Of a stretch of 7,668 bases of DNA, positions 1-6,121 are shown in pieces (the stretch's first letter is position 1; every line of letters begins with the position of its first letter). Origin of the DNA: Oscillospiraceae bacterium (GTDB taxonomy: Bacteria; Bacillota_A; Clostridia; Oscillospirales; Ruminococcaceae); contig JAFQAF010000291.1 in assembly GCA_017400025.1 (NCBI GenBank), positions 1 through 7,668 of the forward strand, read 5' to 3'. The position numbers were made by a program, and so were the translations under genes. The notes beneath the pieces were generated by a model. It did no database searches and was not told where the DNA came from. It saw only the letters and a program-made list of their open reading frames with translations.

Positions 1-58
1 ATTCGACTCCACAGAACTTCACGCACTGGCTGCCCTCAACTATGCAATGGCTGAATAA
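1..58 (+). CDS. 3' end of an unidentified gene (partial)
   Basis: Reading from position 2, the frame gives 18 residues (FDSTELHALAALNYAMAE) and a TAA at 56-58; the gene begins upstream of the window. The mix of residues and the strong terminator 26 bases downstream support a real C-terminus. The tail is too short to assign a family. It converges with the Sel1-repeat gene that ends at 133 on the other strand. Confidence 0.55.
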   Translation, partial: FDSTELHALAALNYAMAE

Positions 59-84
59 CAGCTGTACAGTTTTCACAGAAAAGG

Positions 85-117
85 AAAGACCGGCTTTGTG
101 CCGGTCTTTTGTTTTGT
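85..117 (+). terminator. Rho-independent terminator, possibly bidirectional
   Basis: A perfect 10-bp stem (AAAGACCGGC at 85-94, GCCGGTCTTT at 100-109) with a 5-nt loop is followed by a T-rich run broken by G (110-117). It ends the partial plus-strand gene. Read on the minus strand, the same hairpin lies 23 bases past the Sel1 gene stop and is followed by a weaker T-rich stretch, so it may serve both convergent genes. Confidence 0.85.
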
Positions 118-132
118 ATAATATGAAATTTA

Positions 133-663
133 TCAGTAAGGTTTCACCGCTGTTTCCAGGGCATCAACTTCAGCCTGGGCCCGGCTGTCTCCCTGCCGTG
201 CGGCTTTTTTGTACCAGTGCAGCGCTTTGAAACGGTCGGTTTTTATGCCGGTGCCGTTGTAATACATACTGCCCAGTTCAAACTGTGCCCGGGCGTCGCC
301 TTTTTCGGCGGCAAAGGTCAGCCATTCCAGGGCCTTGGCATAGTCTGCTTTTACCCCGTTGCCGTAAAGATATATTGTACCCAGGTCTGTCCGGGCGTGG
401 ATATTGCCGCACCGGGCAGCTTTTTCGTACTGTTCAAGGGCAAGAGCCATATTCTTTGCTGTGCCCCTTCCGTACTGATACATTGAACCCAGTTCATATA
501 TTGCATCGCAGTTGCCCTGCCCCGCGGACTGGCTGTACCAGTACAGTGCTTTTTCCCTGTCTTTTTCAACACCTTTTCCGTGGTACAGCATATAGGCTGT
601 ATCATACTGCGCACCGGCGTCGCCCTGCTGTGCCAGTTTCAGCAATTCTTCATAGTTTTTCAT
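133..663 (-). CDS. Sel1-like repeat (SLR) protein
   Basis: The 176-residue product is almost entirely Sel1-like repeats: four exact 36-residue units (about residues 14-49, 50-85, 86-121, 122-157) and a half unit to the C-terminus. Each unit starts G-[DN] and carries the family's pattern of small residues, a Y/F-x-L-G-x-(M/I)-Y core, G-x-G turn and AL-x-W/Y-x-x-A end. Such repeats form alpha-alpha solenoids that act as protein-binding scaffolds; the partner cannot be read from sequence. No signal peptide or membrane segment is visible, so it is probably cytoplasmic. I chose the ATG at 661-663 over an in-frame ATG 27 bases upstream because GGGGAGGT (668-675) sits 4 bases before it. It lies 54 bases downstream of the AIM24-family gene on the same strand with no terminator between, so they are probably co-transcribed. 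Confidence 0.92.
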   Translation of the reverse strand: MKNYEELLKLAQQGDAGAQYDTAYMLYHGKGVEKDREKALYWYSQSAGQGNCDAIYELGSMYQYGRGTAKNMALALEQYEKAARCGNIHARTDLGTIYLYGNGVKADYAKALEWLTFAAEKGDARAQFELGSMYYNGTGIKTDRFKALHWYKKAARQGDSRAQAEVDALETAVKPY

Positions 664-686
664 ATTTACCTCCCCGTGAAACTGAT

Positions 687-700
687 ACATAAACTTATGT
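687..700. repeat. Short inverted repeat between the AIM24-family and Sel1 genes
   Basis: ACATAA-AC-TTATGT forms a 6-bp dyad in the 54-base gap between two co-directional genes. It could be a small mRNA stem or a regulator site, or chance in AT-rich DNA. No convincing -10/-35 pair sits beside it. Confidence 0.3.
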
Positions 701-717
701 AAGGTTTAAAATTTCAA

Positions 718-1395
718 TCAGTTGTCATTTACAACAATAAAAGGTCTTACTGCAGCGGCCACGCTGTACACGGGCATTGTCTGCAGCCATACCCTGCCCG
801 GGCCGGTCAGCACAGTGTTGAACAGCCCCTCGCCGCCCAGCAGTTTGTTTTTCAGCCCAGGTACCTGCTGTATATCCATTTGCACACCCGGTGTAAAGCC
901 TGCCACGTTACCGGTGTCCACCACTATCTGCTGGCCGGCCTGCAGCTGGTATTCAATCAGCTCGCCGTCTATTTCCACAAAGGCTGTGCCTCTGCCGGAA
1001 AGGCGCTGCATAATAAAGCCTTCACCGCCGAAAAATCCTGCACCCAGTTTTTTGTTGAAATGCACGTTCAGCTCAACCCCGGCTTCTGCTGCAAGGAATG
1101 CACTTTTCTGCAGAATCATCTCCTGGCCCGGGCCGATTTCCACCGGAACAATTCTGCCCGGAAAGCTGGAGGTAAAGGCAATCATGCCATTACCGTTGGC
1201 TGTGTAGATATTCTGGAACATACTTTCACCGGAAAAAGCCTTGGAAAACATTTTTCCCAGACCGCCGCCGCGGGTGTCCATCTTCATATTTGGGCTCATC
1301 CAGGCCATAGAGCCTTTTTCTGTTATCATCTGCTCGCCGTTTTCCAGTGTGCAGATAACCACCGGGAATGCGCCGCCCTTGATTTCGTATTTCAT
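718..1395 (-). CDS. AIM24 / TIGR00266 family protein
   Basis: The 225-residue product has the hallmarks of the TIGR00266/AIM24 (former DUF124) family: an N-terminal gene-product core starting IKGGAFPVVICTLENGE, a glycine-rich TRGGG segment at 41-45, a GGEG motif at 123-126 followed by LSGRGTAFVEIDG, and a second copy GGEG at 187-190 followed by LTGPGRVWLQTMP (196-208). The two GGEG blocks reflect the internal duplication of this beta-rich fold. The length is normal for the family and no signal peptide is seen. Bacterial function is not established; the name comes from a yeast mitochondrial protein. The start is the ATG at 1393-1395: AGGAGG (1402-1407) is 6 bases away, whereas the in-frame ATG at 1399-1401 directly abuts the AGGAGG and is too close. 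It is first in a probable two-gene unit with the Sel1-repeat gene. Confidence 0.93.
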   Translation of the reverse strand: MKYEIKGGAFPVVICTLENGEQMITEKGSMAWMSPNMKMDTRGGGLGKMFSKAFSGESMFQNIYTANGNGMIAFTSSFPGRIVPVEIGPGQEMILQKSAFLAAEAGVELNVHFNKKLGAGFFGGEGFIMQRLSGRGTAFVEIDGELIEYQLQAGQQIVVDTGNVAGFTPGVQMDIQQVPGLKNKLLGGEGLFNTVLTGPGRVWLQTMPVYSVAAAVRPFIVVNDN

Positions 1396-1427
1396 AGTCA
1401 TCCTCCTATATATCTCTTTTTAATTAT

Positions 1428-1456
1428 AATATATACTCAAAGTTGCCTTTTCACAA
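1428..1456 (-). promoter_or_regulatory. Candidate sigma-A promoter for the AIM24/Sel1 pair
   Basis: On the minus strand TTGTGA (1451-1456), a 17-bp spacer and TATATT (1428-1433) form a reasonable promoter. An overlapping TATAAT lies at 1423-1428 but lacks a good -35. It sits between the thrS terminator and the AGGAGG of the AIM24-family gene, implying that the pair is transcribed independently of thrS with a leader of roughly 25 nt. Confidence 0.55.
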
Positions 1457-1470
1457 GTGAAAGATTGATG

Positions 1471-1505
1471 AAATAATAAAAACCCCTCTCCGGGCGGAGA
1501 GGGGT
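1471..1505 (-). terminator. thrS: Rho-independent terminator of thrS
   Basis: A 10-bp stem (ACCCCTCTCC at 1482-1491 with GGAGAGGGGT at 1496-1505, GGGC loop on the plus strand) is followed on the minus strand by TTTTATTATTT. It lies 20 bases past the thrS stop. Confidence 0.9.
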
Positions 1506-1524
1506 AAAATATTGCTGTTCTGTA

Positions 1525-3426
1525 TTACAGTCTGCGTTCTTTGATTTCGTCAACGATGTAGTCAACAAATTCTGCTACAGCCATTGGGCCTTCAAGGTTT
1601 TCTTTTCTTGCACGTACTGCAACTGCGCCGTCTTCGATTTCTTTATCGCCAACAACCAGCATGTAAGGAACTTTCTGCAGCTGGTTTTCACGGATTCTGT
1701 AACCCATTTTTTCGTTTCTGTCGTCAACCTTTGCACGTACGCCTGCAGCTTCCAGTTTCTTCAGCACTTCGTGAGCATATTCTTTGTGTGCTTCAGCAAC
1801 AGGAATGATAACTGCCTGTACAGGAGCAAGCCATGTTGGGAATGCGCCTGCAAAGTGTTCAATCAGGATACCGATGAAACGTTCGATAGAACCGTAAGCA
1901 ACACGGTGGATCATTACAGGACGGTGTTTTTCGCCGTCTGCACCAACGTATTCAAGCTGGAAACGTTCTGGCAGCTGCATATCAAGCTGGATTGTACCGC
2001 ACTGCCATGTTCTGCCGATAGCGTCATTCAGATGGAAGTCGATCTTCGGACCATAGAATGCGCCGTCGCCTTCATTTACGATATATTCAAGACCGATGTC
2101 TTCCAGAGCACCGCGGAGACCTTCTGTTGCAATTTCCCAGTCTTCGTCAGAACCCATGGAGTTTTCAGGTCTTGTGGACAGTTCTACATGGTATGTGAGA
2201 CCGAATTTAGCATAAACTTCGTCAAACAGTCTTACAACGCCTTTGATTTCGTCACGGATCTGTTCCTGTGTCATAAAGATATGAGCGTCGTCCTGGTGGA
2301 AGCAACGTACACGCATCAGACCATTGAGAGCGCCTGACAGTTCGTGTCTGTGTACCAGACCGATTTCGCCTACACGCATAGGCAGTTCACGGTAGGAGTG
2401 TGGTTCCATTTTGTAAACCAGCATACCGCCCGGGCAGTTCATAGGTTTAATTGCATAGTCGCCGTCGTCAATCTTTGTGAAGTACATATTTTCTTTGTAG
2501 TGATCCCAGTGACCGGATGTTTCCCACAGCTGACGGTTCAGAATGATAGGTGTAGAGATTTCTACATAACCTTCACGTTTGTGCAGTTCTCTCCAGTAGT
2601 CCATCAGTGTGTTGTAAACAATCATACCGTTTGGCAGGAAGAATGGGAAGCCAGGGCCTTCGTCAACCATTTCAAACAGGCGCAGTTCCTTGCCCAGTTT
2701 GCGGTGGTCACGTTTTTTTGCTTCTTCCAGCATATGGAGGTATTCTTCCAGCTGTTTCTGTTTAGGGAATGCAATACCGTATACACGTTTCAGCATTTTG
2801 TTTTCGCTGTTGCCTCTCCAGTAAGCGCCTGCTATAGACATGATTTTCAGTGCGCCGATAGGTGCCACGCTCATCAGATGTGGGCCGGCACACAGGTCAA
2901 CAAAGCCTTCCTGTTCGTAGAAGGAGATTTCTTCGCCTTCCGGCAGTTCGTTGATAAGTTCCTGTTTGTATTCGTTGCCTGGGAATTTTGCCAGTGCTTC
3001 TTCTTTAGGCAGAACAAAACGTTCGATTTTGCTTCCTGCTTTTGCAATAGCTTTCATTTCAGCTTCCAGCTTTGCAATCATTTCTTCGTCGATGTTTACA
3101 TCTGTGTCGATGTCATAGTAGAAACCGTTGTCTACTGCAGGACCGATTGTCAGTTTTGCATCAGGGATGAATTTAAGGATAGCCTGTGCCATTACGTGGC
3201 TTGCTGTATGCCAGAATGCCTTTTTGCCGTCCTTGTCATCAAATGTGAGAATTTCCAGATTAACGTCTGCTTCTGCCACGTCTCTCAGGTCGCAGATTTC
3301 GCCGTTTACTCTGGCGCATGTTGCTTTTTCCAGCAGTTTCGGGCTGATGGATTTTGCGATGTCAGCATAGCTGATTGGTGCTACGAACTCTTTTACAGAG
3401 CCGTCTTTCAGTGTAACTTTAATCAT
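1525..3426 (-). CDS. thrS: Threonine--tRNA ligase (threonyl-tRNA synthetase)
   Basis: A full-length 633-residue class II synthetase that charges tRNA-Thr in the cytoplasm. Domains in order: TGS (about 1-62); the editing domain with HxxxH (H73, H77) and the C179-A-G-P-H183 motif that hydrolyses Ser-tRNA-Thr; the catalytic core with motif 1 near P293, motif 2 with R360 and R374, and motif 3 GSIERF with R516; then the anticodon-binding domain (about 535-633). The three zinc ligands that recognise threonine are present: C331 (in CPGG), H382 and H507. Nothing essential is missing. The open frame extends 61 codons further upstream, but that part is the T-box leader; the ATG at 3424-3426 starts the family-typical MIKVTLKDG and has AAAGGG (3434-3439) 7 bases before it. 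Regulation is by the T-box upstream. Codon choice is milder and more uniform than in the two genes downstream, as expected of a highly expressed gene. Confidence 0.99.
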   Translation of the reverse strand: MIKVTLKDGSVKEFVAPISYADIAKSISPKLLEKATCARVNGEICDLRDVAEADVNLEILTFDDKDGKKAFWHTASHVMAQAILKFIPDAKLTIGPAVDNGFYYDIDTDVNIDEEMIAKLEAEMKAIAKAGSKIERFVLPKEEALAKFPGNEYKQELINELPEGEEISFYEQEGFVDLCAGPHLMSVAPIGALKIMSIAGAYWRGNSENKMLKRVYGIAFPKQKQLEEYLHMLEEAKKRDHRKLGKELRLFEMVDEGPGFPFFLPNGMIVYNTLMDYWRELHKREGYVEISTPIILNRQLWETSGHWDHYKENMYFTKIDDGDYAIKPMNCPGGMLVYKMEPHSYRELPMRVGEIGLVHRHELSGALNGLMRVRCFHQDDAHIFMTQEQIRDEIKGVVRLFDEVYAKFGLTYHVELSTRPENSMGSDEDWEIATEGLRGALEDIGLEYIVNEGDGAFYGPKIDFHLNDAIGRTWQCGTIQLDMQLPERFQLEYVGADGEKHRPVMIHRVAYGSIERFIGILIEHFAGAFPTWLAPVQAVIIPVAEAHKEYAHEVLKKLEAAGVRAKVDDRNEKMGYRIRENQLQKVPYMLVVGDKEIEDGAVAVRARKENLEGPMAVAEFVDYIVDEIKERRL

Positions 3427-3483
3427 AGTTTTTCCCTTTCTGTTTTTAGTTACTGTGTACAGATTTTGGGTGCAGGTGCCATA

Positions 3484-3524
3484 TAAAATAAAAAAGCACC
3501 TCCATCCCAAACGGGATGAGGTGT
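3484..3524 (-). terminator. T-box leader terminator (attenuator)
   Basis: On the minus strand, CACCTC-ATCCC (3513-3523) pairs with GGGAT-G-GAGGTG (3497-3508) around a GTTT loop with one bulged base, followed by TTTTTTATTTTAT. It ends about 60 bases before the thrS ATG and is the OFF structure that competes with the antiterminator. Confidence 0.92.
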
Positions 3525-3711
3525 AAATTCCCCACGGTTCCACCCGAATTGCAGTATATACTGCCACTCTTTGAAGATATAACGGTCTTACCCGGGCACG
3601 GTTCACCATGCCGGCTCAACGGTGGTATTCTACAGATAAACCTGCCTTTTCGCAGCAACCAAAGGCTCTCTGAAAAATTTATTCCATAAAACTTGTCCGT
3701 ATCAACGCTTT
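3484..3711 (-). promoter_or_regulatory. T-box riboswitch leader, threonine (ACC) specifier
   Basis: Read on the minus strand, this leader has the ordered T-box landmarks. An AGAGAG GA-motif element lies in Stem I. The specifier-loop strand is GAA-T-ACC-A, with ACC (Thr) at 3624-3626, and GTTGAG follows shortly after. A short perfect stem, GCAGTATATACTGC, lies at 3551-3564. The T-box sequence itself (GGGTGGAACCGTGGGG, 3530-3545) comes next, followed by an intrinsic terminator. Uncharged tRNA-Thr with a GGU anticodon would pair with ACC at one end and with the T-box bulge through its CCA end, stabilising the antiterminator and allowing readthrough into thrS. A second ACC lies immediately next to the first (3621-3623). 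The 5' boundary is taken from the promoter and is approximate. Confidence 0.95.
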
Positions 3712-3717
3712 GACATC

Positions 3718-3746
3718 ATATTATCACTTTTTCTTTTTAGTGTCAA
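3718..3746 (-). promoter_or_regulatory. thrS promoter
   Basis: On the minus strand TTGACA (consensus, 3741-3746), a 17-bp spacer ending in TGA, and TAATAT (3718-3723). The TGN before the -10 makes it an extended -10 type, compensating for a 4/6 hexamer. Transcription would start near 3711, right where the T-box Stem I sequence begins. Confidence 0.8.
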
Positions 3747-3754
3747 TATATTTC

Positions 3755-3783
3755 TTGACAAGTTTACTTTATACCTTTAAAAT
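3755..3783 (+). promoter_or_regulatory. rny promoter, back to back with the thrS promoter
   Basis: TTGACA (consensus, 3755-3760), a 17-bp spacer and TAAAAT (3778-3783, 5/6). Transcription would start near 3790, giving rny a leader of about 150 nt. The -35 box is 8 bp from the oppositely oriented -35 box of thrS (3741-3746). AT-rich sequence at 3800-3830 offers other -10-like strings but no well-spaced -35. Confidence 0.75.
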
Positions 3784-3851
3784 ATATAGTGGAATAATTT
3801 TTTATTGAATTTGTATTATATATTATAAGTACCATTACAATATATTCACCT

Positions 3852-3900
3852 GGCAGAAATATCTGCCGGCATGCCGCAGGGGCAGGCGCTGCCCTGGCGG
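3852..3900 (+). promoter_or_regulatory. GC-rich structured element in the rny leader
   Basis: Within AT-rich leader DNA lie two stems. GGCAGA (3852-3857) pairs perfectly with TCTGCC (3862-3867) across AATA. CCGC..GGGCAG (3874-3885) pairs with CTGCCC..GCGG (3889-3900) around GCG, with a 2x2 mismatch. A palindromic CGGCATGCCG (3867-3876) links them. The pairing arms GGCAG/CTGCC occur twice each, so alternative foldings are possible. The run after the second stem (TTTATATAAATTT) is only weakly terminator-like. I recognise no known riboswitch class. The rny ribosome binding site lies about 30 bases further on. Confidence 0.5.
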
Positions 3901-3943
3901 TTTATATAAATTTGATTAACCCTATTTTAAAGGAGAACACAGC

Positions 3944-5503
3944 ATGACATTACCATTATGGCTGACCGTTGTGGTAGTGCTCATTGAGGCCGCCGTTGTT
4001 GGTGCTGTTGCATTCAGCATGGGCGAATCTCATAGACGCAAAACTGCCGAAGCATTGATAGGCAGTGCTGAAAATGAAAAAGTAAGAATTATCAATGACG
4101 CTATCAAGTCAGCTGAACAGAAAAGAAAAGAAACACTGCTTGAAGCCAAAGACGAAATCTACAAAATGAAAGCCGACGGCGAAAAAGAACTGAAAGAACG
4201 CCGCAGCGAAGTGTCCCGCCAGGAAAGACGCCTGAACCAGAAGGAAGAAAACCTGGACAAAAAGACAGAGGCTTTGGAAAAGAAAGAAGCAGACATCAGG
4301 CAGAAAGAACTGCTTGTAAGCGCCCGCCTGGACGAAATTGAACAGATGAAGCAGCGTCAGCTGGAAAAACTGGAAACAATCTCCGGTCTTTCACAGGACG
4401 CAGCAAAAGCTCTGATTCTCCAGCGCCTGGACGAACAGCTTACACACGAAAAAGCTGTGAAAATCACAGCATACGAAGACCAGCTCAAGGAAGACAGTGA
4501 AGAGCTGGCAAGAAACTTACTGACACAGACTATTGCACGCTGTGCAGTAGACCATTCTGCAGATGCAGTTGTCAGCGTGGTACCGCTGCCAAGTGATGAA
4601 ATGAAAGGCAGAATCATCGGCCGTGAAGGCCGCAACATCAGGGCACTGGAAACAGCCACAGGTGTGGACCTTATCATCGACGATACACCGGAAGCTATCA
4701 CAATCTCCAGCTTTGACCCTGTGCGCAGGGAAGTGGCACGCCAGACTCTGGAAAAACTTATTTCAGACGGCCGTATCCACCCGGCAAGAATTGAAGAAAC
4801 AGTGGAAAAAGCCCGCAAGGATGTGGAACTCACAATCAAAAAAGAGGGCGAAAGAGCTGTTATGGAGGCAGGCATCCACGGCCTGCACCCAGAGCTTGTA
4901 AAACTGATAGGCAGACTGAAATACCGTACAAGCTACGGCCAGAACGTGCTGAAACACTCCCTGGAAGTAAGCTACCTGTCCGGCCTTATTGCAGGCGAAC
5001 TGGGTATGGACGTTGCACAGGCAAAACGTGCAGGTCTGCTGCATGACATAGGCAAAGGCCTTGACCACGAATACGAAGGTACACACGTTTCCATCGGTGT
5101 GGAAGTTGCAAAGAAATACAAGGAATCAAACGCTGTAATCCATGCAATCCAGGCACACCACAACGACGTGGAACCACAGACTCCTCTGGCATTTATCGTT
5201 ATGGCTGCAGACGCTATCAGCGCAGCACGCCCTGGCGCAAGAAGAGAAAATCTGGAAAACTACATCAAACGTCTGGAAAAACTGGAAGAAATTTCCAACA
5301 GCTTTGCCGGTGTTGAAAACAGCTATGCTGTTCAGGCAGGCCGTGAGGTAAGAATCATGGTTAAACCGGAGGCTATAAGCGATGACCAGATTGTTATCCT
5401 GGCAAGAGATATTGTTGCCAAAATTGAAAACGAACTGGACTACCCTGGACAGATCAAAGTAAATGTTATCAGGGAAAGCCGTGCAGTGGATTACGCAAAA
5501 TAA
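3944..5503 (+). CDS. rny: Ribonuclease Y
   Basis: A full-length 519-residue RNase Y, the membrane-anchored endonuclease that starts decay of many mRNAs and processes riboswitch leaders in Firmicutes. An N-terminal membrane helix (about 5-25) is followed by a long, highly charged coiled coil rich in K, E and R (about 30-190), a KH RNA-binding domain (about 210-270, GxxG loop G226-R-E-G229 in [10 protein letters not shown]), and an HD phosphohydrolase domain (about 335-430) with metal-binding H338, the H367-D368 pair in LLHDIGKG, H405/H406 and D423. A C-terminal domain follows to residue 519. All catalytic residues are present. The ATG at 3944 is preceded by AGGAG (3931-3935) at 8 bases and starts right at the membrane helix. 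The gene appears monocistronic: own promoter, own terminator. Its neighbour, divergently transcribed, is T-box-controlled thrS. Confidence 0.98.
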   Translation: MTLPLWLTVVVVLIEAAVVGAVAFSMGESHRRKTAEALIGSAENEKVRIINDAIKSAEQKRKETLLEAKDEIYKMKADGEKELKERRSEVSRQERRLNQKEENLDKKTEALEKKEADIRQKELLVSARLDEIEQMKQRQLEKLETISGLSQDAAKALILQRLDEQLTHEKAVKITAYEDQLKEDSEELARNLLTQTIARCAVDHSADAVVSVVPLPSDEMKGRIIGREGRNIRALETATGVDLIIDDTPEAITISSFDPVRREVARQTLEKLISDGRIHPARIEETVEKARKDVELTIKKEGERAVMEAGIHGLHPELVKLIGRLKYRTSYGQNVLKHSLEVSYLSGLIAGELGMDVAQAKRAGLLHDIGKGLDHEYEGTHVSIGVEVAKKYKESNAVIHAIQAHHNDVEPQTPLAFIVMAADAISAARPGARRENLENYIKRLEKLEEISNSFAGVENSYAVQAGREVRIMVKPEAISDDQIVILARDIVAKIENELDYPGQIKVNVIRESRAVDYAK

Positions 5504-5530
5504 TCGGCTGTACAGTCAATACAAAACTAA

Positions 5531-5559
5531 CGGGCACCCATAGGGGTGCCTGTTTTTTT
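5531..5559 (+). terminator. Rho-independent terminator of rny
   Basis: A 9-bp stem (CGGGCACCC at 5531-5539 with GGGTGCCTG at 5544-5552, one G-U pair), a 4-nt loop and seven T's (5553-5559). It lies 27 bases past the rny stop. Confidence 0.93.
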
Positions 5560-5609
5560 ATGGATATAAACCGGCACAGGACAGATTACTGACCTTTCTC
5601 CCAAAAAGA

Positions 5610-5652
5610 AATATAAAGGCCGCCGGTATCTGCCTGCCGGGTGCTTTATATT
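5610..5652. repeat. Intergenic hairpin between rny and tRNA-Lys
   Basis: AATATAAAG (5610-5618) pairs perfectly with CTTTATATT (5644-5652); inside, CCGG (5623-5626) pairs with CCGG (5637-5640) around a 10-nt loop, separated by an asymmetric internal loop. Neither side has a strong T-tract, so it is a poor terminator on either strand. No gene is visible in 5560-5750; apart from this hairpin and a weak promoter-like site it is AT-rich spacer. Confidence 0.55.
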
Positions 5653-5679
5653 GCTTTTATGGTTAATGTGTGGTAAAAT
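5651..5679 (+). promoter_or_regulatory. Weak extended -10 promoter-like site
   Basis: TTGCTT (5651-5656), 17-bp spacer ending in TGG, and TAAAAT (5674-5679). The -10 with TGN is good and the -35 is poor (3/6). If active, the transcript would start near 5686 and run into the tRNA-Lys gene; no protein gene follows. It could be a second tRNA promoter. Confidence 0.35.
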
Positions 5680-5753
5680 AGGTATCAGAAAGGTATGTTA
5701 TATATGCAGAATTTACAAAATGAAAAAAATTAAAAAATTTCTGCAAAAAAGTG

Positions 5754-5782
5754 TTGACTTTTTATTGCCCTCTTGCTATAAT
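5754..5782 (+). promoter_or_regulatory. tRNA-Lys promoter with A-tract upstream element
   Basis: TTGACT (5754-5759), 17-bp spacer, perfect TATAAT (5777-5782). Immediately upstream, 5722-5750 is made of A- and T-tracts resembling an UP element. Transcription would start near 5789, about 28 bases before the mature tRNA. This is the strength expected of a stable-RNA promoter. Confidence 0.88.
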
Positions 5783-5786
5783 ATAA

Positions 5787-5808
5787 AAGCTGTCAAGGAC
5801 AACAGCTT
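5787..5808 (+). other. Hairpin in the pre-tRNA-Lys 5' leader
   Basis: AAGCTGT (5787-5793) pairs perfectly with ACAGCTT (5802-5808) around an 8-nt loop. It begins at the predicted transcription start and ends 8 bases before the mature tRNA. It would sit at the very 5' end of the precursor removed by RNase P. Confidence 0.6.
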
Positions 5809-5816
5809 ATAGGTGA

Positions 5817-5892
5817 GAGCCATTAGCTCAGCTGGCAGAGCACCTGACTTTTAATCAGGGTGTCCGGAGTTCGAGTCTCCGATGGCTCACCA
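5817..5892 (+). tRNA. tRNA-Lys (anticodon UUU)
   Basis: A complete cloverleaf: acceptor stem GAGCCAT (5817-5823) with ATGGCTC (5882-5888), D arm GCTC..GAGC, anticodon stem CCTGA/TCAGG (5843-5847, 5855-5859) with loop CTTTTAA and anticodon TTT at 5850-5852, a T arm CGGAG/CTCCG around TTCGAGT, discriminator A at 5889 and an encoded CCA (5890-5892). It reads AAA and AAG lysine codons. It stands alone, with its own promoter and terminators. Confidence 0.98.
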
Positions 5893-5893
5893 T

Positions 5894-5926
5894 AACGACC
5901 AAGTTGGAATGCTTGGTCGTTTTTAT
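5894..5926 (+). terminator. Rho-independent terminator of tRNA-Lys
   Basis: A perfect 10-bp stem (AACGACCAAG at 5894-5903, CTTGGTCGTT at 5912-5921) with loop TTGGAATG, then TTTATT. It starts one base after the encoded CCA. Confidence 0.9.
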
Positions 5927-5974
5927 TGCGAATTTAATATGCGAAGTAACTTACCTTTCAAAGTGAAAAGCACA

Positions 5975-6011
5975 GCCGCCTGGGTTGGAATACAGGCGGC
6001 TTTTTTGTTTT
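5975..6011 (+). terminator. Second terminator downstream of tRNA-Lys
   Basis: An 8-bp GC-rich stem (GCCGCCTG at 5975-5982, CAGGCGGC at 5993-6000) with a 10-nt loop GGTTGGAATA, followed by TTTTTTGTTTT. It lies 54 bases after the first terminator with no gene between them, so it is a backup or the remnant of a lost downstream gene. Confidence 0.9.
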
Positions 6012-6121
6012 ATATAGCAGAAATCAAAAAACAGGCAAAGAAAGCATTTCCAGACAAAGAGTCTTTCCTTTATGTTTTCCAGACTGAAACAAAACAACCT
6101 GATGCCTGCCGGTGCTATACA

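Noticed and set aside
42..230. 62-codon plus-strand open frame at the window start
   Set aside because: It overlaps the end of the partial gene in another frame, runs through the terminator and into the Sel1 gene on the opposite strand.
880..1476. 198-codon plus-strand open frame opposite the AIM24-family gene
   Set aside because: Shadow of a well-supported family gene; it also runs through that gene's promoter and ribosome binding site.
2344..3486. 380-codon open frame on the plus strand opposite thrS
   Set aside because: Antisense shadow of a strongly biased gene; composition is rich in F, C, H and V without any recognisable domain, and no ribosome binding site is convincing.
3427..3609. 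61-codon N-terminal extension of thrS
   Set aside because: It is the T-box leader and its terminator read through in frame; the family-typical N-terminus MIKVTLKDG begins at 3426 with its own ribosome binding site.
5695..5733. 12-codon open frame with an AGAAAGG upstream
   Set aside because: Too short and low in complexity (N, K, Q, L), lying in the A-tract region of the tRNA promoter.
5705..5745. TGCAGA...TCTGCA inverted repeat upstream of the tRNA promoter
   Set aside because: Only 6 bp of clear pairing, with AT-rich low-complexity DNA between; the A-tract upstream element explains the region better.
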